This document shows positions 37,713 to 46,560 of a stretch of 64,000 nucleotides of DNA, one piece after another. Each line of letters starts with the position of its first letter. Within the stretch, counting starts at the first letter, position 1. Made by a program: the position numbers and the translations under genes. The notes below the pieces were generated by a model. That model was not told where the DNA came from. It saw nothing but the letters and a program-made list of their open reading frames with translations, and made no database searches. Source of the stretch: Companilactobacillus zhongbaensis (GTDB lineage: Bacteria > Bacillota > Bacilli > Lactobacillales > Lactobacillaceae); contig NZ_RHOM01000001.1 of assembly GCF_003946515.1 (NCBI RefSeq), forward strand, positions 124,001 to 188,000. Reading direction: 5' to 3'.

Positions 37713-37845
37713 GTGTTTTTTTTGTTATTTTTTTTTGAGTTGTTTTGGTGGACAGGGTTTGGGTTGTTTGAGAGAATTTGGGTTTTGGGTGTGGAGTTGT
37801 TGGTAAGTTTTTTTTGCTTTGTTGGTGAGCCTCTGTTTGATTGTT

Positions 37846-37922
37846 TCCAAACTTTGAATTGATTGTTACCAAATTTCCGTTTGTTTGTTGCCAAACTTCT
37901 ATTGGTATTTAACCAAACGTTG
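37846..37922 (-). repeat. Tandem CCAAAC repeats flanking family A copy A4
   Basis: Four units of the TTGTTxCCAAAC type spaced about 21-24 bp, ending in CCAAACGTTGCCCG. Same unit as at 4166-4296 and 8541-8606. Confidence 0.78.
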
Positions 37923-37935
37923 CCCGATTTATAGT

Positions 37936-38058
37936 GGAAACGCGCTCCGAGGCACAGCGGCCTACGGTTTAGAAACTGTCAGCAGGCACGGCTTCGCCAC
38001 ACCTTGGGTGCTGACAGTCCCTAAATCCTCAGCAGCTAACCGTGCCTCTCCGCGCTCT
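37936..38058 (+). repeat. Family A intergenic repeat, complete copy (A4)
   Basis: GGAAACGCGCTCC, outer arms GAGGCAC/GTGCCTC, AGCGGCCTACGGTTTAG, inner arms ACTGTCAGCA/TGCTGACAGT, apex CGGCTTCGCC, CTAAATCCTCAGCAGCT. First of two tandem copies between folT and tsaB. The outer pair shared with A2/A3 is combined with a different inner pair. Confidence 0.88.
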
Positions 38059-38066
38059 TTTTTGGT

Positions 38067-38190
38067 GGAAACGAGTTCCGGCTCACAGCGGCCTCCGGTT
38101 TAGAAACTGTCGGCAGGCACGGCTTCGCCGCACCTTTAGTGCCGACAGTCCCTAAATCCTCAGCAGCTGACCGTGAGCCTCCACTCTCTT
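38067..38190 (+). repeat. Family A intergenic repeat, complete copy (A5)
   Basis: Adjacent to A4. Outer arms are GGCTCAC/GTGAGCC instead of GAGGCAC/GTGCCTC; inner arms ACTGTCGGCA/TGCCGACAGT instead of ACTGTCAGCA/TGCTGACAGT. Both changes are matched on the opposite arm, so pairing is preserved. It ends about 20 bp before the tsaB promoter region. Confidence 0.88.
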
Positions 38191-38233
38191 TGTGATAAAA
38201 TACCTATATTAAGGAATGAGTGTGTTATTTATT

Positions 38234-38956
38234 ATGAAAATTTTAGCTTTTGATACATCTAATAAACCCCTAACTGTTGCTGTTGTTGAGGATGGCAAGT
38301 GTTTGGCTCGTATGGATTCTTCTGAGTTGAAGACTCATAGTGTTTCTCTTTTGCCTGATATTCAGGAGTCACTTGAGACGGCTGGTTTGAGTGTTAATGA
38401 TATTGATCGGATTGCGGTTGCTGATGGTCCTGGTTCTTATACTGGGGTCCGGATCGCTGTTACGGTTGCTAAGACTTTGGCTTTTACTTTGGATAAGCCT
38501 TTGGTCGGTATTTCTAGTTTGCGTTTGTTAGCTGCTGATGGCACCGATGACAAATTAGTCGTTGCTTTGGAAGATGCTCGTAACGACAATGCTTTTGCTG
38601 GAGCTTATATTAAAAAATCCGGCGAAGTGGTCAATGTTATTGAGGATCAACATATTTCAATGAGTCGGCTTTTTGAAAAGTTGAGCAATTATCCGGCTGA
38701 ACAAATTCAATTCGTTAACGCTTCTGAGCATTTGGCAGAATTGATCAATGAAGCAATGCCAAAAGCTTCAGTAGTTTTGACTAAGGATAGTTTGCCTGAT
38801 GCCGTGAAATTGGCACAAATTGCTGAAAATGCTGAACCAGTTAAAGATATCAATGCATTCGTACCAACATACTTGCGTTTGACACAAGCAGAACACGATT
38901 GGATCGAAAAGGGACACAAGGAAGACGGTAATATTTCTTATGTGGAAGAAATTTAA
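38234..38956 (+). CDS. tsaB: tRNA threonylcarbamoyladenosine biosynthesis protein TsaB
   Basis: A 240-aa ASKHA-fold partner of TsaD in t6A synthesis. MKILAFDTSNKPLTVAVVE and VADGPGSYTGVRIAVTVAK are typical. Start 38234 matches homologues, but AAGGA at 38211-38215 is better placed for an in-frame GTG at 38222. The 5' 300 bp use T/G-ending codons almost exclusively. Overlaps rimI by 17 nt. Confidence 0.9.
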   Translation: MKILAFDTSNKPLTVAVVEDGKCLARMDSSELKTHSVSLLPDIQESLETAGLSVNDIDRIAVADGPGSYTGVRIAVTVAKTLAFTLDKPLVGISSLRLLAADGTDDKLVVALEDARNDNAFAGAYIKKSGEVVNVIEDQHISMSRLFEKLSNYPAEQIQFVNASEHLAELINEAMPKASVVLTKDSLPDAVKLAQIAENAEPVKDINAFVPTYLRLTQAEHDWIEKGHKEDGNISYVEEI

Positions 38957-39476
38957 GCAAGCCGTATGGCCGCAAGAAGACGAGGAAAAATATCCATTCA
39001 CGGATAAAAATGTGAATATCAATGACTCAGAATTGCTCTTGAGAAAGGCCAAGTCAGTCGATGTTGACGACTTCATGACCATCCAAGAACAAATTTATGG
39101 GACGCCGGTTCCCTGGTCCCAAGACATCGTTGCCAATGAGATCAGAAATCGCAATGCCCTTTATTTAGTGCTGGTCAAAGATGAAAAAGTCGTCGCCTTC
39201 ATTGGCTTAGCTATGAATATGGGTAAAGAATCTCACATCACGAATTTAGCCATCTTGCCCAAATATCAAAAATTCGGCCTTGGTCATTTATTACTGAATC
39301 AAGTGATCGACTACAGTAAAAAATATGATTACAACCGGATGTCTTTAGAAGTCGATATTACTAATGAATCGGCCATTAATTTGTATGAAGCATTCGGATT
39401 TGAAACACGTTTAGTCCACAAAAAATATTATTATAGAAATCACCACGATGCATTAGAAATGGTGGTTGAGTTGTGA
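38940..39476 (+). CDS. rimI: Ribosomal protein S18-alanine N-acetyltransferase RimI-like
   Basis: A 178-aa GNAT acetyltransferase. The GNAT core runs from about residue 32 ([14 protein letters not shown]) to the end with the acetyl-CoA loop [20 protein letters not shown] and LYEAFGFE. About 30 extra N-terminal residues ([18 protein letters not shown]) precede the core, longer than classic RimI. Middle gene of the overlapping tsaB-rimI-tsaD set, which supports the assignment. Confidence 0.85.
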   Translation: MWKKFKQAVWPQEDEEKYPFTDKNVNINDSELLLRKAKSVDVDDFMTIQEQIYGTPVPWSQDIVANEIRNRNALYLVLVKDEKVVAFIGLAMNMGKESHITNLAILPKYQKFGLGHLLLNQVIDYSKKYDYNRMSLEVDITNESAINLYEAFGFETRLVHKKYYYRNHHDALEMVVEL

Positions 39477-39486
39477 GGGAATTATT

Positions 39487-40500
39487 TTGAAAAAAGATAC
39501 ATTGATCTTGTCTTTTGAAAGCAGCTGTGATGAAACGAGTGTAGCTGTCATCAAAAATGGCAAGCAAATTTTATCGAATATTATTGCAACACAAATAAAA
39601 AGTCATCAACGTTTCGGTGGGGTAGTTCCAGAAGTAGCCAGTCGCCACCACGTTGAAGAAATCACTGTCTGCATCCAAATGGCAATGGACGAAGCAGAAG
39701 TCGACTACGACGACTTAGATGCCGTTGCTGTAACTTATGGACCCGGACTAGTAGGATCGCTCTTGATCGGTATCATGGCAGCCAAGACAGTAGCCTTTGC
39801 CCATGACTTACCACTGATCAAGTCAAATCACTTAGCAGGCCACATTTATTCAGCTAACTTCGTAACTGACCTAGAATATCCATTCATGGCCTTACTAGTT
39901 TCAGGTGGTCACACCGAATTAGTTTACGTCAAAGCACCAGGGGAGTTCGAAACACTAGGCGACACTAGAGATGATGCAGTAGGAGAAGCCTACGACAAAA
40001 TCGGTCGTGTACTGGGGATCAATTATCCAGCCGGAAAAGAAGTTGATCGACTAGCCGGTATCGGTAAAGACACCTTCGATTTTCCAAGAGCCATGGTCCA
40101 AGAAGACAACCTGGACTTCAGTTTCAGTGGACTAAAGAGTGCCTTCATCAACACCGTCCACCACGCTGATCAAGTCCACGAAGAATTGAGCAAAGAAGAC
40201 CTAGCAGCCAGCTTCCAAGGTGCGGTTTTGGATATCTTAGCCAACAAGACCTTCAGAGCAATTAAGACACACCCAGTAAAGCAATTAGTAGTAGCTGGTG
40301 GAGTGGCTGCCAATCAAGGGTTGAGAAGCCGCTTGGCCTCAGAAGTTGCCAAAAGAAACGACGACATCGAATTAGTATTTCCACCACTAAGATTATGTGG
40401 TGACAATGCCGCCATGATCGGTGCCATCGCCCAAATTCAATACGATAAAAAAGACTTCGCAGACTTAACTGTCAATGCGGATCCTAGTTTAGATTTTTAA
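39487..40500 (+). CDS. tsaD: tRNA N6-adenosine threonylcarbamoyltransferase
   Basis: Catalytic ASKHA-fold subunit for t6A, 337 aa. [15 protein letters not shown], the metal-binding HxxxH in ASRHHVEE, the second metal ligands LAGHIYSA, and [13 protein letters not shown] are present. The start is TTG at 39487 (LKKDTL), with GAGGGA 6 nt upstream. The last 600 bp lean to A/C-ending codons. Confidence 0.94.
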   Translation: MKKDTLILSFESSCDETSVAVIKNGKQILSNIIATQIKSHQRFGGVVPEVASRHHVEEITVCIQMAMDEAEVDYDDLDAVAVTYGPGLVGSLLIGIMAAKTVAFAHDLPLIKSNHLAGHIYSANFVTDLEYPFMALLVSGGHTELVYVKAPGEFETLGDTRDDAVGEAYDKIGRVLGINYPAGKEVDRLAGIGKDTFDFPRAMVQEDNLDFSFSGLKSAFINTVHHADQVHEELSKEDLAASFQGAVLDILANKTFRAIKTHPVKQLVVAGGVAANQGLRSRLASEVAKRNDDIELVFPPLRLCGDNAAMIGAIAQIQYDKKDFADLTVNADPSLDF

Positions 40501-40504
40501 TATC

Positions 40505-40542
40505 AAAAAAGAGCAGACTTTCACAAAAGTTTGCTCTTTTTT
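40505..40542. terminator. Bidirectional terminator between tsaD and the ABC-F gene
   Basis: AAAAGAGCAGACTTT pairs with AAAGTTTGCTCTTTT, with A and T flanks. Confidence 0.88.
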
Positions 40543-40560
40543 ATTTTCTAAATATTAGAT

Positions 40561-42477
40561 TTATTCGAACTCCTCAAGCTCCATAGACTTCTCAGTCCAA
40601 GCATCTTCCAATTCGCTTTGAGAAGCGTTATTCTCATCAATTTCCTTCTGCAGATCAGCTAATTTGGAATAAGCCGATAAATTCTCAGGCTTGGTCATTT
40701 CAGCTTGCAAAGCTGCTGTTTTTTCTTCCAACTCGGAAATTTGCTTTTCGAGTTCTTCGACTTGACGTCTGATCTTTCGTTCAGCTTTTTGCTGGTCCTT
40801 TGATTTCTGGTATTCGACTTTTTTCTCACTGACAACGTGCTTTTTGGCGGTTTCTTCGGCCTCATCGCTATGGTCAGTGGTTTTTTCTAGATAGTAGTCA
40901 TAATCACCCAGATAGATCTTGCTGCCTTCAGGCGTGATCTCAACGATCCGATTGGCTAAGGTGTTCAATAAGTATCGGTCGTGGGAAACGAAGAGGACGG
41001 TCCCTGCGAAGCGGCTGAGGGCGTCTTCTAAGACTTCCTTGCTATCGATGTCCAAATGGTTCGTCGGTTCGTCCATGATCAAAAAGTTGTCATGCTCCAT
41101 CGATAGTTTTGTCAGTGTCAGACGAGCTTTTTCACCACCGGATAGTCCAGCTACTGGTTTCAAGACATCGTCGCCACTGAACAAGAATGAACCTAAAATA
41201 TTGCGGATGACTTGTTCATCGAGTAGGGGATGTCGATCCCAAATTTCGTGGAGAATGTCTTTTTGTGGATCTAGACTGTTCAGGTTTTGGTCGTAGTAGC
41301 CAATTTGCACATTTGCGCCAAATTGGTAAGTTCCGGCTAGCAAGGGGATTTGGTCGAGGATCGACTTCAAGAGGGTCGATTTCCCGATACCGTTCGGTCC
41401 AATGACACCAACTCGTTCGCCTTTTTTGATGTCGAGATTGATCGGCGAGGACATGACTTGATCCTTTTCGTAGCCGATGGCGGCGTCGCTGATCAAGAGA
41501 ACGTCGTTACCACTTTCGCGGTCGATCTCAAATGAGAAGTGAGCCGAACCTTGATCAGATCCTGGCTTGTCCATGACATCCATCTTTTCCAATTTCTTGC
41601 GTCGACTTTGTGCCATCTTCGTCGTTGAAGCCCGGACGATATTTTTCTGGATGTATTCTTCAGTCTTCTTGATCTCTGCTTGTTGTTCTTCGTAGTGTTT
41701 CCAAGCAACTTCTTGATTCTTTTTCTTTTCTTGCAAGTAAAAAGTATAGTTTCCGGAATAATGAGTTGCTGAATGTTGATTGATCTCGACGATCTCTGTA
41801 GCCACTTTGTCTAAAAAGTATTGGTCGTGGGAGACGATGACGAGTGCTCCTCGATAGTTTTTGAGGTAACCTTCAAGCCATTCGACGGTCGTAATATCTA
41901 AGTGGTTCGTGGGCTCATCTAGTAACAAGATGTCATGATGTTCGAGCAACATTTTTGCCATCGCCAAACGGGAACGTTCGCCACCAGATAGGGTGGAGAC
42001 TTTTTCTTCCCAGACGTCTTCGTCGAAACCGAAACCTTTGAGAACGCTGCGGATCTCGGATTGATAGCCGTAGCCATTTTCCTGGCGGAATTTAGTTTGA
42101 ACTTGGTCGTATTGCTTGAGCAATTGATCGTAGTCGCTGACCGTATTATCAGCTAATTTTTCTTCGAGGGCATGCATTTGCTTTTCTTGGACCTTTAAAT
42201 AGTCGAAGACAGCTTCCATCTCTTTAAAAATTTGATTGTCACTATTCAGCCCTGAATCCTGGGCTAAATAGCCGATGTTAGTGTCTTTTTTTAAAGCAAT
42301 ATTGCCCGAATTATAGCTTTCTTGATTGGATAAAATTTTTAAAAGTGTTGATTTGCCTACACCGTTTCTTCCTACTAAACCAATCCTACTATTGTCTTGT
42401 ACTTCAAATGTGACGTTCGAAAAAAGTTTTTTTGTGCCGAAGTTCTTGGTGAGACTTTGTGCTTGTAATAATATCAA
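40561..42477 (-). CDS. ABC-F family ATPase (YdiF/Uup-like)
   Basis: A 638-aa tandem-ABC translation factor without transmembrane segments. Walker A GRNGVGKSTLLKIL and [14 protein letters not shown], signatures LSGGERSRLAMAK and LSGGEKARLTLTK, the interdomain linker at about residues 240-290 and a long C-terminal coiled coil (about 560-638). Proteins of this type act on the ribosome; C-terminal coiled coil and length fit the YdiF group. The start is TTG, with AAGGAG 7 nt upstream. Resistance function cannot be judged. Confidence 0.88.
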   Translation of the reverse strand: MILLQAQSLTKNFGTKKLFSNVTFEVQDNSRIGLVGRNGVGKSTLLKILSNQESYNSGNIALKKDTNIGYLAQDSGLNSDNQIFKEMEAVFDYLKVQEKQMHALEEKLADNTVSDYDQLLKQYDQVQTKFRQENGYGYQSEIRSVLKGFGFDEDVWEEKVSTLSGGERSRLAMAKMLLEHHDILLLDEPTNHLDITTVEWLEGYLKNYRGALVIVSHDQYFLDKVATEIVEINQHSATHYSGNYTFYLQEKKKNQEVAWKHYEEQQAEIKKTEEYIQKNIVRASTTKMAQSRRKKLEKMDVMDKPGSDQGSAHFSFEIDRESGNDVLLISDAAIGYEKDQVMSSPINLDIKKGERVGVIGPNGIGKSTLLKSILDQIPLLAGTYQFGANVQIGYYDQNLNSLDPQKDILHEIWDRHPLLDEQVIRNILGSFLFSGDDVLKPVAGLSGGEKARLTLTKLSMEHDNFLIMDEPTNHLDIDSKEVLEDALSRFAGTVLFVSHDRYLLNTLANRIVEITPEGSKIYLGDYDYYLEKTTDHSDEAEETAKKHVVSEKKVEYQKSKDQQKAERKIRRQVEELEKQISELEEKTAALQAEMTKPENLSAYSKLADLQKEIDENNASQSELEDAWTEKSMELEEFE

Positions 42478-42612
42478 TGATATACTCCTTTATATTCACA
42501 AATTATACTATGAATTTTGTTATTTTCATGGCTTTTTGAACTAAGATATTGCTTTTTTCACAAGTTTTATTTATAGTAGTTGTTAGTGAAAACACGCACA
42601 TGGTGGTGGATT

Positions 42613-43260
42613 ATGACAAAAACAACAGTTCCAAACGCAACAATTAAAAGATTGCCTATTTATTATAGATATTTCCAATTCTTAAAAGACGAAGGCACAC
42701 AAAAGATTTCATCAGGTGAATTGTCTGACGGTATCAAGATCGATAGCGCTACAATTCGTCGTGACTTTTCTTATTTAGGTGCATTGGGTAAACGTGGTTA
42801 CGGATACGACGTTGATGAGTTGGTAGCATTTTTCAAGAAGCTACTTAACCAAGACAAGCGTACTAACGTAGCGTTAGTTGGTGTCGGTAATTTAGGTAAT
42901 GCTTTATTGAATTACAATTTCTCAAGAACTAACAACGTTCGTATCGCGGCTGCTTTTGATATCGACAAGTCAATTGTCGGTACTGTTAAGAGTGGCGTTC
43001 CGGTCTACGATATTAGTGAGATCAAAGAGCAACTTAGTTTGCAACAGATCGATGTAGTTATTTTAACAGTTTCTTCTAATGCAGCACAAACTACCGCAGA
43101 CGAATTAGCTAAGGCTGGTGTTCGAGGTATCTTGAACTTTACTCCAGTTATCATTAATGTTCCTAGCTCGATCCGCGTTCACTACGTTGATCTAGCTAAC
43201 GAATTGCAAACGTTGATCTTTTTCTTGGATCGCGATAAAGATGCAAGTGAAGAGGAATAA
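42613..43260 (+). CDS. rex: Redox-sensing transcriptional repressor Rex
   Basis: A 215-aa NAD(H)-sensing repressor. Winged helix with ISSGELSDGIKIDSATIRRDFSYLGALGKRGYGY, then the Rossmann motif VALVGVGNLGNALL. Start 42613 (MTKTTV) follows GGTGGTGGA; the upstream extension of the frame is not conserved. Controls fermentation genes by the NADH/NAD ratio; no clear Rex operator was found in this window. Confidence 0.95.
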   Translation: MTKTTVPNATIKRLPIYYRYFQFLKDEGTQKISSGELSDGIKIDSATIRRDFSYLGALGKRGYGYDVDELVAFFKKLLNQDKRTNVALVGVGNLGNALLNYNFSRTNNVRIAAAFDIDKSIVGTVKSGVPVYDISEIKEQLSLQQIDVVILTVSSNAAQTTADELAKAGVRGILNFTPVIINVPSSIRVHYVDLANELQTLIFFLDRDKDASEEE

Positions 43261-43283
43261 TTTTTTTGATTGAGGGGTAAATC

Positions 43284-44255
43284 ATGAGTGAACCATTATT
43301 TCTAAAGCCTGTTTTTCATCAGAAACTTTGGGGTGGCCGCAAGCTGGAATCGGCTTTTGGCTATGACCTTCCTGATGGAAATATTGGGGAATGCTGGGCA
43401 ATTTCTGGACACCCACACGGACGTTCAATGGTCGAAAACGGCGAATTAGCTGGACAATACGTTGACGATCTTTGGAAAGATCATAAAGAACTCTTTGGTG
43501 ATCCCAAGGGGGAAGTCTTTCCATTGTTGACGAAGATCCTTGATGCTGAAGCTAGTTTATCGGTCCAAGTACATCCGGATAATGAATATGCAGAAAAACA
43601 CGAGCACGAACTCGGTAAGACTGAGTGCTGGTACGTGATCGATGCTGAACCAGGATCATATTTGATCTATGGTCATCACGCAAAGACTAAGGAACAACTA
43701 GACTCAATGATCGAAAGTGGTGATTGGGATCATTTGTTGAGAAAAGTACCAGTTAAGACTGGCGACTTTTTCTACGTACCTAGTGGGACCGTCCATGCCT
43801 TGAATAAGGGAATCATGGTTTTGGAAACTCAACAAAGTAGTGATACGACTTATCGTTTGTATGACTATGATCGAGTTGAAAAAAGCACTGGTAAGAAACG
43901 TGAGCTTCATATTAAACAATCTGAAGACACGATCATGGTGCCTCACGAAGATCCAAAATTGAATATCGTTAAACGTTCTGAAGGGAAGAACGAATTTACT
44001 ACTTTCGTTCAACCTCCAGTTTCACCTTACTTTGCTGTTTACCGTTGGCAGATCAAGGAGCCTGCTGTGTTTAACCATGAGATCGGTAAGTATACTTTGG
44101 TTTCGGTTATTGATGGTACTGGGCTTTTGACTATTGATGGTAATGATTATAAGTTGGCTAAGGGGCAACATTTTATTATACCCGCTACTGTTTCTCAGTG
44201 GACTTTAGATGGGGTTGATTTGGATGTTATTGCTTCTGAGTCGGGTGAAGAATAG
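43284..44255 (+). CDS. manA: Mannose-6-phosphate isomerase, class I
   Basis: A 323-aa cupin enzyme converting mannose 6-phosphate to fructose 6-phosphate. Zinc-site motifs VQVHPDNEYAEKHE and GKTECWYVID, and VPSGTVHALNKGIMVLETQQ. Fits functionally with the mannose PTS 1.2 kb downstream, though a terminator separates them. Its last 200 bp switch to T/G-ending codons. SD: TGAGGGG. Confidence 0.93.
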   Translation: MSEPLFLKPVFHQKLWGGRKLESAFGYDLPDGNIGECWAISGHPHGRSMVENGELAGQYVDDLWKDHKELFGDPKGEVFPLLTKILDAEASLSVQVHPDNEYAEKHEHELGKTECWYVIDAEPGSYLIYGHHAKTKEQLDSMIESGDWDHLLRKVPVKTGDFFYVPSGTVHALNKGIMVLETQQSSDTTYRLYDYDRVEKSTGKKRELHIKQSEDTIMVPHEDPKLNIVKRSEGKNEFTTFVQPPVSPYFAVYRWQIKEPAVFNHEIGKYTLVSVIDGTGLLTIDGNDYKLAKGQHFIIPATVSQWTLDGVDLDVIASESGEE

Positions 44256-44270
44256 GTTTGTTTTGAGGAG

Positions 44271-44300
44271 ATCACAGTGTTGTTGCTGTGGTTTTTTTTT
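44271..44300 (+). terminator. Terminator of manA
   Basis: ATCACAG pairs with CTGTGGT around an 8-9 nt loop, followed by nine T. Confidence 0.75.
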
Positions 44301-44330
44301 TGTGTTTTTTGGTGGTTGTTGGTTGGGGGA

Positions 44331-44591
44331 GGTTCACTGCCGGTTCTGCGGGGGATTCCGGAAATTTCGCTGTGGAACGGTGTGGGCACGATTTTGAGCT
44401 ATCCGGGAAGTTCGCCCGGACATCTCAAAACTCGGCCTTTTACTAGGCAATAAATTGCCAAGTAAAATTTCACACCCTAGATTTGGCAATAACTTCCTTT
44501 TTTGGTGGGATACGGTACTTAGCTTTTTTGTGCTTACTTGCTGTGGTTTGGGTTGATTTGTTTATGTTTATTCGGTCTTACGATTTTTTCG
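44331..44591 (+). repeat. Family B structured repeat, copy B2 (tail type II, 3' main arm lost)
   Basis: GGTTCACTGCCGGTTC, a 5' arm GCGGGGGATTCCGGAAATTTC, TGTGGAACG, the hairpin ATCCGGG/CCCGGAC, and a TTTTACT/AGTAAAA hairpin followed by AATTTCACAC. Then CCTAGATTTGGCAATAACTTCC directly, so the 3' partner of the main arm is missing. The tail (ACGGTACTTAGC, TTCGGTCTTACGATTTT) is shared with B3 rather than B1. Confidence 0.82.
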
Positions 44592-45137
44592 TCTTGTACT
44601 TATCTTTTTGATTTTTTGTTTCTTTTTTCATCGGTTGGTATTTTGGTTTCTTCTTTTTCTTGCTCCTTTTTCGCTCCTTCGTCGCTTAAAGGTCGCAGTT
44701 TTTCGTTTTGGTCGGGATGGTTTTAAAATTTTTTTCGGTGGATGTGATTTTTTGGGAATTTTTTTGCTTCCATTTTTACTTTACTTTTTTCTTATGGTTT
44801 GTATAAAATAGTACTTGTAATATATCTAGACCTTTTTTATTTCAAGTTCGCTCTTTTGGGTTTGTTTACCCGTTTATATGTCTATACCAATTCGGATTTT
44901 CTGAATACTTGAGTGTATTTTCATTGTATTTATTTTTTGATTAATGACTTTTTTTGTCCTCAATTTTTTACGAGTTTATTGTGAAATTGTTAAAAATCGG
45001 TTTAAAATTGGGAGAAAGGGCTGTCATTTTTGCTAAAAAATGATATTATGAAAAGGTTCACAAGAAGGGTGAGCTTGGGTGAGACGATTTGCTTTTGGAA
45101 TTTTGATTGTTTGATCTATTTTATTTTTTTTGGTTGA
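44592..45137 (+). other. T-rich intergenic region upstream of the mannose PTS, no gene found
   Basis: Strongly T-rich on the plus strand, a continuation of the strand-biased island that begins in manA. Open frames here are compositional artefacts without SD sequences. GGTTCAC and GTGAG repeats at about 45055-45082 are possible upstream activator sites for the sigma-54 promoter, by position only. Confidence 0.5.
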
Positions 45138-45151
45138 AGAAAACGCTTTTA
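45138..45151 (+). promoter_or_regulatory. Candidate cre (CcpA) site
   Basis: AGAAAACGCTTTTA matches the palindromic cre consensus TGAAAACGCTTTCA at 12 of 14 positions, about 250 bp upstream of the sigma-54 promoter. Confidence 0.45.
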
Positions 45152-45395
45152 TTTTATGAAAAGGCGTTGGTGAAAATTGGATTTGGTTTTGTTTGATTTT
45201 CGCTTGTTTTCAGACAGTTGTCTTTTTTTAAGCAATCGGCTTGTCATTTTTTCTTTGTTAACTTTGTTGGATTTCTTGATGTTGTCGTAGTGTCGGGGAT
45301 TTTTCGGAGTTACTTGTATTTTGTTTTGGTCAGTGGCTTTGAGTTTTGAACAATAAGTAAGGGCTTTCATTCTGGGAAAGAGTTACTTTTTTAAG

Positions 45396-45412
45396 TTGGG
45401 ACCGCATTTGCT
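45396..45412 (+). promoter_or_regulatory. Sigma-54 (-24/-12) promoter of the mannose PTS operon
   Basis: TTGGGAC-N5-TTTGCT carries the invariant GG and GC at exactly the 12-bp offset required by sigma-54. Mannose-class PTS operons in lactobacilli, enterococci and Listeria use RpoN and a LevR/ManR activator; neither is encoded in this window. Confidence 0.78.
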
Positions 45413-45478
45413 ACTGATTGTGTTATTTTCAGATATGGTGGACTTTTTGCTATATCAAAATTTATAGGAGGTAAAAGA

Positions 45479-46462
45479 ATGGTAAGTATTGTCATTGCTA
45501 GTCACGGTGAATTCGCTGACGGCATTAAGCAATCTGGATCGATGATATTTGGTGAACAAGAAGATGTTCAATCTGTTACTTTGATGCCTGATATGGGTCC
45601 AGATGATCTGAAGAAGAAATTGCAAGATGCTATTGCTACTTTTTCAAATCAAGACGAAGTATTGTTCCTTGTTGATCTTTGGGGTGGAACTCCATTCAAC
45701 CAAGTTAATGGCTTGTTTGAAGAACATAAGGATAAATGGGCTATCGTCGCTGGTTTGAACTTGCCAATGCTGATTGAAGCTTATGCTTCAAGAATGTCAA
45801 TGGATAGTGCTCACGAGATCGCAGCACATATCATTGAAACTGCTAAAGATGGGGTAAAGGTTCGTCCTGAAGAACTTCAACCTAAAGAAGAAAAAGCTGC
45901 AGCTCCTAAAGAGGCTGCTCCTAAGGCTTCTACTGGTGGTCAACCTGGTTCATTGTCATACGTATTGGCACGGATCGATTCTCGTTTGCTTCACGGACAA
46001 GTTGCTACTGGTTGGACTAAGACAACTAATCCTACTCGTATCATCGTTGTTTCTGATGCTGTTGCTAAAGATGATCTTCGTAAACAATTGATCCAACAAG
46101 CTGCACCAGTTGGTGTGCACGCTCACGTTGTGCCAATTAAACAAATGATCAAGTTAGCAAAAGATGATCAGCATTTTGGTGGCGAAAGAGCACTCTTGCT
46201 TTTTGAATCACCAGAAGATGCTTTGAGAGCTATCGAAGGTGGCGTTCCATTGAAGACTCTAAACGTTGGTTCAATGGCTCACTCAGAAGGAAAGGTTCAG
46301 CCTAACAAGGTGCTTGCCTTTAGCCAGGAGGATATTGATACATTCAATAAACTCAAGGATATGGGCATTGACTTTGATGTTCGGAAAGTTCCTGCAGACA
46401 ATAAAGATAATATGCAAGCTATTTTGGACAAAGCTCAAGCTGAATTAAATAAAAAGAAATAA
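45479..46462 (+). CDS. manX: Mannose-class PTS EIIAB component
   Basis: A 327-aa phosphotransfer protein. The EIIA domain (about 1-130) has the phosphorylated His9 in [10 protein letters not shown]; an Ala/Pro/Lys-rich linker (about 135-160) leads to the EIIB domain with the active His172 in [13 protein letters not shown]. Receives phosphate from HPr and passes it to the sugar at EIIC/EIID. SD: GGAGGT. First gene of the operon. Confidence 0.94.
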   Translation: MVSIVIASHGEFADGIKQSGSMIFGEQEDVQSVTLMPDMGPDDLKKKLQDAIATFSNQDEVLFLVDLWGGTPFNQVNGLFEEHKDKWAIVAGLNLPMLIEAYASRMSMDSAHEIAAHIIETAKDGVKVRPEELQPKEEKAAAPKEAAPKASTGGQPGSLSYVLARIDSRLLHGQVATGWTKTTNPTRIIVVSDAVAKDDLRKQLIQQAAPVGVHAHVVPIKQMIKLAKDDQHFGGERALLLFESPEDALRAIEGGVPLKTLNVGSMAHSEGKVQPNKVLAFSQEDIDTFNKLKDMGIDFDVRKVPADNKDNMQAILDKAQAELNKKK

Positions 46463-46487
46463 TTTTTTAAGTTGTGTTTGATTTATG

Positions 46488-46509
46488 ATCTAGTTGCATT
46501 CAACTAGAT
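46488..46509 (+). other. Intercistronic hairpin between manX and manY
   Basis: ATCTAGTTG pairs with CAACTAGAT around CATT, a perfect 9-bp stem with no T run after it. More likely an mRNA stabiliser or processing site than a terminator. Confidence 0.5.
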
Positions 46510-46560
46510 GACTCTCATTTCTAGGGTAAGTAGAGTTTAAATAATGGAGGATTAATACTA

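Noticed and set aside
44970-44995. Rex operator (TTGTGAAATTGTTAA)
   Set aside because: Only a half site resembles the consensus; the second half is absent.
44538-45370. Phe-rich plus-strand frames and a Lys-rich minus-strand frame upstream of manX
   Set aside because: Explained by the T-rich strand; no SD before any of them and no recognisable protein feature.
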